A DNA stretch of 64,000 bases, from the NCBI RefSeq assembly GCF_020005365.1, contig NZ_JACNML010000010.1, positions 56,523-120,522 of the forward strand, in the 5' to 3' direction. The notes under the pieces were generated by a model. It did not search any database and was not told where the DNA came from. It was given only the letters and a program-made list of their open reading frames with translations. This DNA is from Kangiella shandongensis. GTDB lineage: Bacteria > Pseudomonadota > Gammaproteobacteria > Enterobacterales > Kangiellaceae. Positions 8,555 to 15,660 of the stretch are shown piece after piece. Both the position numbers and the translations under genes were made by a program. Each line of letters opens with the position of its first letter. Position 1 is the stretch's first letter.

Positions 8555-10777
8555 TCAGAAGTCTAACTTCACGCCAATTTTTGCCGTTCTTGGCTTATCC
8601 GGACGCGCACCATATGGCTCGCGGGCAACGATAGTATCTTCGTCCGTAACATTTTCGATAGTGGCGAAGAAAGTCACTACATCATTTGTGTGATATTCAG
8701 CTGCTAAATCGACCAGAGTGCGCTCATCAGTGCGCTGGAACGGCCCACAGGCTGGCTTAGTGCATAGCTCGTCCATATAGTTTACGCTCGCCAGTAAACT
8801 CCATTTCTGGTTATCATAACCAAAAATCAACTGCGCCTGATTCTCAGGAATATAAGGAATTGGCTGGCCTGCTTCGACAGCACCCCAGACGTTACTGTCG
8901 AATGAACTGCCAAACTCGGTCTCAGTGAAGGTATAGCTTAAACGCGCTGGCCAGTTTTCTTTAAACTCACCAGCAACCATTAACTCAACACCTCTAACCT
9001 CAGCTTCGCCACCGTTGAATTTATCACCTTCGTTATTGATATCACAGCCGCTGTTAGCCAAAGTACATTCTCCGAGCAAGTTGTCATAATCGCTGAAGAA
9101 GGCGATTAACTCGCTTGAGTACTGAGAGCCGCTAAAGCGCAGACCCAACTCATAATTCCAGCTTTCTTCCGGCTTGTCATCAGCGCTGCTACCCGGAGGG
9201 GCAAAGCCTTTGTTAACCCCCATCAGTACGCTGGTCGTGTCATTAATGGCCCACAAAGCACCGAAACCAGGAAGTACTTCCGATACGCTGTTGGTACGAA
9301 CGCTTGGCGTTGCTGAGCGATCCGGTGCAGAGCTCCAGTCTTCACGCTTTAAGTCCACGTCTTCATAACGCACACCCGGTGTGAAAGTCCAGTCACCCCA
9401 TGTGATGGTATCAATCAAGTAGTATGAGTTAGCTTCTGCCGAATCAATACGATTACCGGCATCGCCCCAAACACCCGGATCGACTAAAACAAGCTGGCCA
9501 TTTTCCTGAGTATAAAAGCTACGACGCTGGAAGCGATCGGCCTCATCTTCATGCACTCGAATACCTAATTTCAGATCATGCTCAAAGTTACCGGTCATGA
9601 AGTTCCAGTCCAAACGAGTTTGGATACCTCGATTCATGTAAGCACGGTTTCCGTCCACTTTGTCAATGAGATCGTTACCACTATCAGCACCGTTTAAAAT
9701 GGATTGATAGTAATTTGCCAGCGCACTACCCGGGTTAGTGTTGATTTCACCGACCACCGAAGACCAGCTGACGCTGTTAAAACTGCCCGGATTGGCAGTA
9801 TCTTCCATGTAAAACTTACCCGTTTTATGCCAGTTACGCGCAAAATCATTATCATACGCTGTTACGTGTAAATCCAAGCTGTCACTCAGGTCAGCGAAGT
9901 AGCTTAACACCACCTGCTCATGTTTCCCGGTAAACTGGTCGCCCGCGGAAATGCCATACATGCGGTAAGGATCGACTGCAAAATCAGCATCGGTTAAACC
10001 AACATAGGACTGATCCGACACTTCGTGTGAATTTTGCAGTTTAATGTCGAGTTGTTGATAAATTGCTGCATCGGCATCGGTGTTAAAGCGCAGCTTAACG
10101 ATCTGATCTCGTTTTTCAAAACCGGTCTCCTGCCCGAGGCGGTCAATGGTTTTGAAACCATCACTTTGATGATCGTTCGCTTCAATCAAATAGCCAAAGT
10201 TCTCATAGCTGTCGCCGTAATAGAAATAGCCATGAAGCTCTTCGTGTTGCCCTTTTTCCAGCTTCAACTGGCCTTGCCCTTCGACTGGAATCTGACGTGA
10301 AATCAAGTTAACTGCACCACCCACCGTGAATGGGCCATATTGAATGCTGGCAGGACCTTTAAGGACTTCGATTCCAGTAATTCGGTCAAATGTTGGGAAG
10401 TAGTAAGCCGAAGAGGCGGCATAAGGTGCTGGGGCGATTAACACACCATCCTCCATTAAGCTAACACGGCCAGTACGACTGGTACCGGTGCCACGCAGCC
10501 CAATGTTGGGACGTAAGCCCAGTCCATCTTCAAGCTGGATATAGACACCCGGAACCTGGCGCATAGCGCGGTTAACATCACTGTATTTAAACTCTTCTAA
10601 CTCAGCTTCTGTAACAACATGAGCAGAACCAGCGACTTTCAGAGCATGAGAACTATCACCAATGATAGTGATAGTTTCAATATCTTCACTCGACGTTTCT
10701 TCTGCCAAGACAGGCGATGTAGCAAGCCCTAATGTGACCGCGGATGCAACCAAACTAAAATGAAACGAACTTTTCAT
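8555..10777 (-). CDS. TonB-dependent outer-membrane receptor, FecA/siderophore type
   Basis: This is a 740-residue receptor with a signal peptide (cleavage likely after LA near residue 25), a TonB box-like ETITIIG, a plug domain (DVNRAMRQVPGVYIQLEDG, GPASIQYGPFTVGGAVNLISR) and a 22-strand-type barrel ending in LDF. The plug resembles Fe(III)-dicitrate receptors (RPNIGLRGTG...SLMEDGV), but the substrate cannot be fixed from sequence. A Fur-box-like element lies about 50 bases upstream, so iron repression is likely. It is monocistronic with its own terminator. No TonB-ExbBD or periplasmic binding genes are nearby. Confidence 0.93.
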   Translation of the reverse strand: MKSSFHFSLVASAVTLGLATSPVLAEETSSEDIETITIIGDSSHALKVAGSAHVVTEAELEEFKYSDVNRAMRQVPGVYIQLEDGLGLRPNIGLRGTGTSRTGRVSLMEDGVLIAPAPYAASSAYYFPTFDRITGIEVLKGPASIQYGPFTVGGAVNLISRQIPVEGQGQLKLEKGQHEELHGYFYYGDSYENFGYLIEANDHQSDGFKTIDRLGQETGFEKRDQIVKLRFNTDADAAIYQQLDIKLQNSHEVSDQSYVGLTDADFAVDPYRMYGISAGDQFTGKHEQVVLSYFADLSDSLDLHVTAYDNDFARNWHKTGKFYMEDTANPGSFNSVSWSSVVGEINTNPGSALANYYQSILNGADSGNDLIDKVDGNRAYMNRGIQTRLDWNFMTGNFEHDLKLGIRVHEDEADRFQRRSFYTQENGQLVLVDPGVWGDAGNRIDSAEANSYYLIDTITWGDWTFTPGVRYEDVDLKREDWSSAPDRSATPSVRTNSVSEVLPGFGALWAINDTTSVLMGVNKGFAPPGSSADDKPEESWNYELGLRFSGSQYSSELIAFFSDYDNLLGECTLANSGCDINNEGDKFNGGEAEVRGVELMVAGEFKENWPARLSYTFTETEFGSSFDSNVWGAVEAGQPIPYIPENQAQLIFGYDNQKWSLLASVNYMDELCTKPACGPFQRTDERTLVDLAAEYHTNDVVTFFATIENVTDEDTIVAREPYGARPDKPRTAKIGVKLDF

Positions 10778-10826
10778 TACGATTTCCTAACATTTTGGAT
10801 TAAATTCTCGAGCGGAATTATAAATC

Positions 10827-10847
10827 TAAATGAGAATGATTACTATC
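10827..10847 (-). promoter_or_regulatory. Putative Fur box upstream of the TonB receptor
   Basis: The sequence TAAATGAGAATGATTACTAT matches the Fur consensus well in its GAGAATGATTA core. It lies 50-70 bases above the receptor start and just after the regA stop codon. Confidence 0.65.
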
Positions 10848-10854
10848 CTATATT

Positions 10855-11388
10855 TCATTTTTGTGACGGTTTCTTACCAAGCTTGCGTTGCAAGGTCCTG
10901 CGATGCATGCCTAGTGCTCTGGCAGTTGCCGATATATTACCCTGATTTTGCGCTAACACGGTTTGAATATGTTCCCACTCCAAACGCTCCACTGACAAAG
11001 GCTCTGCCTCCACTGGAGCTGACGAATCAGTATCCGGTTCCAAAGCCTGCAGAATCTGAGTGGCATTGGCCGGTTTCGGCAAATAATTATCCGCGCCTAG
11101 CTTCATCGCCTGCACCGTCGTAGCGATACTGGCGTAGCCGGTTAAGATAAGGATTTTACTATGTGGGTGGCTGCCTCTAAGCTGAGGCAACAAAGTCATT
11201 CCGGAATCATCCTCCAGAAATAGATCAAGCACAATATAATCCGGGGTGTGAGTCGAATGTTCCTTTTGTGCCTCAGAAAAAGTTTGGAAGACGGTGACAG
11301 AGAGCCCTTTCGCTGCTAGCGAACGCGATAACACCTGCGCAAAAACTTCATCGTCCTCGATCAGCATTAATGTCTTTTGTTCGCTCAT
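10855..11388 (-). CDS. regA: RegA/PrrA/ActR-type redox response regulator
   Basis: This 177-residue regulator has an N-terminal receiver with acidic pocket E11/D12, phospho-acceptor D55 (YIVLDLFLEDDSG), T83 and K105. A C-terminal Fis-type helix-turn-helix follows (NISATARALGMHRRTLQRKLGK), characteristic of RegA, PrrA and ActR. These regulators control respiration, electron transport and related redox genes under the partner kinase. It is encoded 12 bases after the regB-like kinase gene, so the two form an operon. A proline-rich linker between the domains is not obvious, unlike some RegA proteins. Confidence 0.9.
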   Translation of the reverse strand: MSEQKTLMLIEDDEVFAQVLSRSLAAKGLSVTVFQTFSEAQKEHSTHTPDYIVLDLFLEDDSGMTLLPQLRGSHPHSKILILTGYASIATTVQAMKLGADNYLPKPANATQILQALEPDTDSSAPVEAEPLSVERLEWEHIQTVLAQNQGNISATARALGMHRRTLQRKLGKKPSQK

Positions 11389-11400
11389 ACTCCATGTCCT

Positions 11401-12630
11401 TCAAACGGTAACCAGTGGCAAACGTACGCTAACAGCGACGCCATTATCGTTACTTTTGACCGCTAACTGCCCATCGACATATTCTATGCTGGCATTCGAA
11501 ATTAAGGTCCCAACCCCCATCCGTTCAGATGATTTGGTGGTAGTGTCTTCGCGGGGACGCCAACCGTAAGCCTCAATAATGTCCCGCGTCATTCCCGGCC
11601 CATGATCAATAATTTCTATGGTGCAGTATTGCTTATCAGTAAATACATTGAGTTCCAGACTTTTCCTGCCAGCCTGTTGTGAAGCCTTAGCAGCATTATC
11701 AGCCAGATTCAGCAAAGCACTGTGCAGCCCAATATGACTTTTCACCTTGCCCGCCGGAGGTTGTTGCTTAAGTTCGACCTGTGCCTCCGGCTGTAATAAC
11801 CGAAAGCCACTGATGAGCTGTTGTATAATTTGCTTAACATCAACCACCTGAAACTTACCCGACTTTAACTCATCAAACTGCTGCTGGCGGCTTTGTGCGA
11901 TGCTCTGGCAACATTCAATTTGCTGCTGCATCAGTTGCAGCTCCTGCTGCTTTAGTTCATCGTTCTGTAACGCATCATCGATCATCACAGCCAGAGTTGC
12001 CAGCGGTGTATTCATTTGATGAGCGGCATCAGCTGCAGAAAGACCTAACGCCGTAATATAGTCATCTCGTAACTGCCTCTGCTCATGTCTTTTGATACGC
12101 TTTTCCTGTTGGCGTATGGCTCTCGATAAATAGCTTGCGACGTAAAACAATAAACTCGCACTGGCAATAAAAACCAACCACATCCCGGCGAGGTGAGACG
12201 AAAAATTACTGCCATGAGCCGATTCTGGTTGATATAGGAATAGCAGGCTATACAGCACTACGGCTAATGTTAGAACGCCGAATGCCAGCCATTGGCGTAA
12301 AGCAACAGAGGCTGTTACCACCGCCAATAACAAAAGAGATATGAGTGGATTGGACACCCCTCCTGTAAAGTAGACATAACCGGCCAGAAACAGCAAATCC
12401 AGACACAGATTCAACAGCAACGCCATGTCGCCCATTCTCAGCTTCTGGTTAAGCCATCCCGCAAGTAATAAGCAGCCCTGAGCAGCAATAAAAACCCAGG
12501 CGGCGACAGGAATGGGGTTAATAAACCACACCATATAGCTCACCTGCATCAATAGAGCGACAGCCCGGATCCAGCTCATGGATATCAAAATGCGTTGTGT
12601 AAATCGTTTTGTCTTAACTGCTGTCGTCAT
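11401..12630 (-). CDS. regB: RegB/PrrB-type sensor histidine kinase
   Basis: This kinase has about six membrane helices in residues 15-170, then a dimerisation helix with phospho-acceptor H204 (AAHQMNTPLATL) and an ATPase domain with N-box ALLNLADNAAKAS and G1 box DHGPGM. Between helices the motif GGVSNPL (90-96) matches the quinone-binding GGxxNPF loop of RegB. Cysteines C240-C241 lie after the H-box, near the place of the redox-active RegB cysteine. The frame is open to 12735, but ATG at 12630 has GGGAG at the right spacing and gives 409 residues. Confidence 0.88.
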   Translation of the reverse strand: MTTAVKTKRFTQRILISMSWIRAVALLMQVSYMVWFINPIPVAAWVFIAAQGCLLLAGWLNQKLRMGDMALLLNLCLDLLFLAGYVYFTGGVSNPLISLLLLAVVTASVALRQWLAFGVLTLAVVLYSLLFLYQPESAHGSNFSSHLAGMWLVFIASASLLFYVASYLSRAIRQQEKRIKRHEQRQLRDDYITALGLSAADAAHQMNTPLATLAVMIDDALQNDELKQQELQLMQQQIECCQSIAQSRQQQFDELKSGKFQVVDVKQIIQQLISGFRLLQPEAQVELKQQPPAGKVKSHIGLHSALLNLADNAAKASQQAGRKSLELNVFTDKQYCTIEIIDHGPGMTRDIIEAYGWRPREDTTTKSSERMGVGTLISNASIEYVDGQLAVKSNDNGVAVSVRLPLVTV

Positions 12631-12658
12631 GGACTGGCTCCCAAATCGTACCCCAGAG

Positions 12659-12687
12659 ATTATAGTGCAGTCTGCCATTTTTACATA
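12659..12687 (-). promoter_or_regulatory. Possible regBA promoter
   Basis: On the minus strand TATAAT sits at 12664-12659. The -35 region is weak (TTATGT with an 18-base spacer). It is 29 bases above the regB start codon. Confidence 0.4.
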
Positions 12688-12702
12688 ACAACTCGGCAAG
12701 CC

Positions 12703-12719
12703 TGCGACAATTTGTCGCA
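12703..12719. promoter_or_regulatory. Palindrome matching the RegA/PrrA binding pattern
   Basis: TGCGACAATTTGTCGCA is a perfect 17-bp palindrome with 8-bp arms. It contains GCGAC-N5-GTCGC, the gapped GCGNC...GNCGC pattern described for RegA/PrrA/ActR sites. It lies about 45 bases upstream of the TATAAT before regB, so autoregulation of regBA is a reasonable inference. Confidence 0.55.
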
Positions 12720-12777
12720 TCGTCAAAGCAGGCATATCGCTTTAATATGCCTCTACCAGATTTCTCCACACTATTTT

Positions 12778-12802
12778 GCTGGCCTTGCGCCAGCTTTTTT
12801 TT
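12778..12802 (+). terminator. Rightward intrinsic terminator with no obvious upstream gene
   Basis: Stem GCTGGC/GCCAGC, loop CTTGC, followed by eight T. It reads on the plus strand, but the nearest upstream plus-strand gene ends at 7703. It may insulate the next promoter or end a small RNA. Confidence 0.8.
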
Positions 12803-12831
12803 ACTGACATCTCAAACCCACTCTTTAACTG

Positions 12832-12860
12832 TTGTTGCTGCTTTTAAAGCTTCCTATAAT
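12832..12860 (+). promoter_or_regulatory. Sigma-70 promoter for the lipoprotein-greB operon
   Basis: TTGTTG at 12832-12837, a 17-base spacer and a perfect TATAAT at 12855-12860, 28 bases before the lipoprotein ATG. Confidence 0.7.
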
Positions 12861-12887
12861 ACGGCTTTTAAGCAGAGGGAAGTTTTT

Positions 12888-13103
12888 ATGTCATTCACAA
12901 AATATGTCTTACTTGGTTGCTTCATACTGTTGTTGTCTGCCTGTAATTCAGAACCAGAAGAAAGAACCGAGCTCAGTGATTACAAAGAGAAGCAGCTGGA
13001 TAAAGCTAAGAAGATCGAAGAAGAGATGAACAAAAGAGTCGACAATATCAACAAGCAACTGGACGACTCTACGACAGATGAAAAAGATGATGACAATTGG
13101 TAA
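12888..13103 (+). CDS. Small charged lipoprotein
   Basis: This is a 71-residue protein with a lipoprotein signal peptide (lipobox LLSAC, Cys at about residue 19) and a very polar mature part rich in Glu, Lys and Asp that could form one helix (YKEKQLDKAKKIEEEMNKRV). The residue after the Cys is Asn, consistent with outer-membrane sorting. The frame is open upstream, but ATG at 12888 follows AGAGGGA and a clear promoter. It ends in TAA immediately followed by the greB ATG, so the two are co-transcribed. The function is unknown. Confidence 0.75.
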   Translation: MSFTKYVLLGCFILLLSACNSEPEERTELSDYKEKQLDKAKKIEEEMNKRVDNINKQLDDSTTDEKDDDNW

Positions 13104-13589
13104 ATGAAACGCTCAAACCTGATCACCGCAGCTGGGGCTACTCGCCTGCGCAACGAGCTGGCCCATCTATGGAAGAACCTTCGCCCGGAAGTAACCCGAG
13201 CCATTAATGCCGCAGCTGCCGAAGGTGACCGCAGCGAGAACGCCGAGTATATCTATCGCAAAAAGCAGTTAAGGGAGATTGACCGCAGGGTTCGCTATTT
13301 ACAAAGGCGGACGGCGGAAATGCAAGTCATCGAACATACCCCTTCGAACCAAAACAAAGTGTTTTTTGGTGCTCGTGTCACTTTAACCGATGAGCACGAT
13401 CAGGAAATTAGTTATCGTATCGTTGGTTCCGATGAGTTTGACCATAAACCAGAATACATCAGTGTTGACTCACCCATGGCCAGGGCGTTGCTTGGTAAAG
13501 AGCTGGACGATGAAGTTACCGTTAGACTGCCCGAAGAAACAAACCGCTTCTGGATAACAGAAATTAAGTATCCCGATCCTAACCAGTAA
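13104..13589 (+). CDS. greB: Transcription elongation factor GreB
   Basis: GreB binds the RNA polymerase secondary channel and stimulates cleavage of backtracked RNA. The 161-residue protein has the N-terminal coiled coil with acidic tip EGDRSENAEY and a C-terminal FKBP-like domain (VFFGARVTL..., RYRIVGSDEFD-type sequence, SPMARALLGKELDDEV). RKKQLREIDRRVRYLQRR favours GreB over GreA. The gene abuts the upstream lipoprotein gene with no gap and converges on the lpxR-like gene with only 5 bases between stop codons. Confidence 0.95.
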   Translation: MKRSNLITAAGATRLRNELAHLWKNLRPEVTRAINAAAAEGDRSENAEYIYRKKQLREIDRRVRYLQRRTAEMQVIEHTPSNQNKVFFGARVTLTDEHDQEISYRIVGSDEFDHKPEYISVDSPMARALLGKELDDEVTVRLPEETNRFWITEIKYPDPNQ

Positions 13590-13594
13590 GATGT

Positions 13595-14620
13595 TTAAAA
13601 ACGGTAACTGATACTGAGCGAACCAAAGCGTCCGTTGTGGTCATTTTCTTCAAACGTCGAGCTGGTTTCAGCCACCGAAAATAACAGTCCCCACTTATCC
13701 CAGTTCCAGACGGCGCCTGCGGACACAATAAAGCGTTCATGCTTCAGCGTCACCGCATGGCTATTTCTGAAGGTGTTGCCGTCAACAAAGATGTCATTAA
13801 ACACATAACTGGCTTGCGCCGCGATGAATGTGTAGAAGTGACTATCGGTAGAACCAGCCAGAGGATTGATATCACGCCCGGGTAAAATACTGACAGCGGG
13901 GAATGTTTCTTCTAAACCAGAACCGAAGCGAAGCATCGCTGATGCCGCCACTTCCGACGAAAAAGTTCCAGCACTACCACTGGCAAAGGTTAAAAAATCG
14001 CTACCGAAACCATTGCTATTGGTCATATCAACACGCCAACTTCGCTGTGCGGCGACATTGAACACCAACTCATTATGTAACTGATTATCCCAACCTTGAG
14101 GACGTTTTGAACCCGTCAACTGATGCACAAGCTTTTGCGTGCTCTCAGCAAGAGACGCAGGCCCTACCATTCCCGCAATAACGTAGAACTGATCGGCGAC
14201 CTCATTATCCCAAGCGTACAGAGTCCCTTTCCAGCCCAGCATGCCGGCGTAAGGCAGGTCATCATCAATCAACTCCGTAGTTTGAATATCTTCAGGGGTT
14301 TGCATCATCTGGAAAACCGCATAGCTCACGGCTTTTTTGCGCTGATCATCCATTTCAATAAACAGAAAATCACTCAGTCCTGTGAGCCAACCCGGAGCAC
14401 TGCTATCCAGATAATCATCGTAAGGTCCATAGCCCCAACTGTAGCCAATACCGTTAGTGTAACCTCCGTCCTTTCCTGCAAATAAATCATTCTCGATAGT
14501 TAAGGTAGCGAAGGTGCCAACTGCATCATCACCCTGCTCTCTGATGGTTGCAGCAGCCGAAGTCGAGCCCAGCTGTACGATAACAAAAGCCAACCCCGCG
14601 ATTGTTACTAAGTAGCGCAT
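13595..14620 (-). CDS. LpxR-like lipid A 3'-O-deacylase family outer-membrane protein (DUF2219)
   Basis: This 341-residue protein has a signal peptide (about residues 1-24) and an outer-membrane barrel ending in SISYRF. The family signature ENDLFAGKDGGYTNGIGYSW near the mature N-terminus, with Asn-Asp and a later conserved His in WDNQLHNE, corresponds to the calcium and catalytic residues of Salmonella LpxR, which removes the 3'-acyloxyacyl chain of lipid A. Activity is inferred from family only. It is last in a three-gene run with a 134-residue unknown protein 12 bases upstream and an Smr protein before that. Confidence 0.88.
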   Translation of the reverse strand: MRYLVTIAGLAFVIVQLGSTSAAATIREQGDDAVGTFATLTIENDLFAGKDGGYTNGIGYSWGYGPYDDYLDSSAPGWLTGLSDFLFIEMDDQRKKAVSYAVFQMMQTPEDIQTTELIDDDLPYAGMLGWKGTLYAWDNEVADQFYVIAGMVGPASLAESTQKLVHQLTGSKRPQGWDNQLHNELVFNVAAQRSWRVDMTNSNGFGSDFLTFASGSAGTFSSEVAASAMLRFGSGLEETFPAVSILPGRDINPLAGSTDSHFYTFIAAQASYVFNDIFVDGNTFRNSHAVTLKHERFIVSAGAVWNWDKWGLLFSVAETSSTFEENDHNGRFGSLSISYRF

Positions 14621-14632
14621 AGCACTTCCCTT

Positions 14633-15037
14633 TTATAAATTCTGACCAAAACGCTCTTTCACTCGCTTCTTAACCGCCTCGACCAACTGCTGCCTGTTAC
14701 CCGAACTTTTAACACCTGACTTCAGTGCGTCTTCAACAATATCTGCAACATCATCGACGGTGACGGTTTTTTCCTCGTCAAAAGAGTGATGCTGGAAAAG
14801 ATTAATATGGCGATCACTTTGACGTCCCCACTTCATCAAACGCTCCCAGTAGGAATTGTGGTCTGTACCTTTTAACAAGTCGAGAACGTAGCAGGCTAAC
14901 CCTACTGGCATCAGTGCAAAATCCCTGATGGCATCGAACCATAACTTAACCTGTAGTAACAACAGGTTACGTGTTTTCTTCCAGATCCCTGTTGCCTTAT
15001 CATCCGTAACGGTTAAGGTTTTTCCTGTATTGCTCAT
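14633..15037 (-). CDS. Conserved hypothetical protein, amphipathic N-terminal half
   Basis: I do not recognise this 134-residue protein. Residues 20-60 contain long hydrophobic/amphipathic stretches (NLLLLQVKLWFDAIRDFALMPVGLACYVLDLL) that could be membrane-associated. The C-terminal part is charged and helical (VDDVADIVEDALKSGVK, LVEAVKKRVKERFG). There is no signal peptide. It is 12 bases upstream of the LpxR-like gene and 18 bases downstream of the Smr gene, so it is probably co-transcribed. Confidence 0.65.
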   Translation of the reverse strand: MSNTGKTLTVTDDKATGIWKKTRNLLLLQVKLWFDAIRDFALMPVGLACYVLDLLKGTDHNSYWERLMKWGRQSDRHINLFQHHSFDEEKTVTVDDVADIVEDALKSGVKSSGNRQQLVEAVKKRVKERFGQNL

Positions 15038-15055
15038 ACAAAATATCCAACTCTT

Positions 15056-15637
15056 TTAGGTGGTTTTATTATAAATCTCTCGGTTTAACTGTTTATGGTG
15101 CTCATTTTTCTTCAACAACACATAAACCGAGCCCAAACCACCGTGTTTTCGTTGCGCGCTATGAAACGCCATCACCAGCTCGTGCTGTTTCAGCCAGTGA
15201 TTGACATGACTTTTTAAAACCGCCTGGGGCTGACTTCGCTCACCTTTACCGTGAGTAATTAATACCGTCCGTTTACCTCGTTTAACACAAGCCTTAATAA
15301 AATAGAACACTTCATCCCGAGCTTCTTTTACCGTCAGTCGATGTAAATCGGTATGAGCATCAATCTCGTACTTGCCGAGCCTTAAGTTCTTATAAACTCC
15401 CTCTTGTACACCGTCCATTTTATACTCTAGCCAAGCATTAGGCTCTACCGGCTCCACAAAATCAGTGGTCAGGTAGTTTGGGTCATGACTGGGCTTACGT
15501 CCCAAAGCAGCCTCCTGTCTCGCCATTTGTGACAGTGAGGGCTCCTTTTGCGTCATATGTAGGTTGACCTGATCGTTTTTAATGCGCCTAACGCCTTTCA
15601 GTTCTTTCTTAAACAAATCAAGCTCATCTTGTGACAT
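15056..15637 (-). CDS. Smr-domain protein (SmrA/YdaL-like)
   Basis: This 193-residue protein carries a C-terminal Smr domain with the DLHRLTVKEA motif (about 95-105), THGKG, and GGLGSVYVLL near the end. These are the conserved motifs of the small MutS-related nuclease domain. Stand-alone Smr proteins of this type show nicking endonuclease activity in vitro or act on RNA and ribosomes. The exact role here is not known. It lies 23 bases downstream of uup in the same direction. Confidence 0.9.
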   Translation of the reverse strand: MSQDELDLFKKELKGVRRIKNDQVNLHMTQKEPSLSQMARQEAALGRKPSHDPNYLTTDFVEPVEPNAWLEYKMDGVQEGVYKNLRLGKYEIDAHTDLHRLTVKEARDEVFYFIKACVKRGKRTVLITHGKGERSQPQAVLKSHVNHWLKQHELVMAFHSAQRKHGGLGSVYVLLKKNEHHKQLNREIYNKTT

Positions 15638-15660
15638 ACAAACACCTATACTACTTACAA

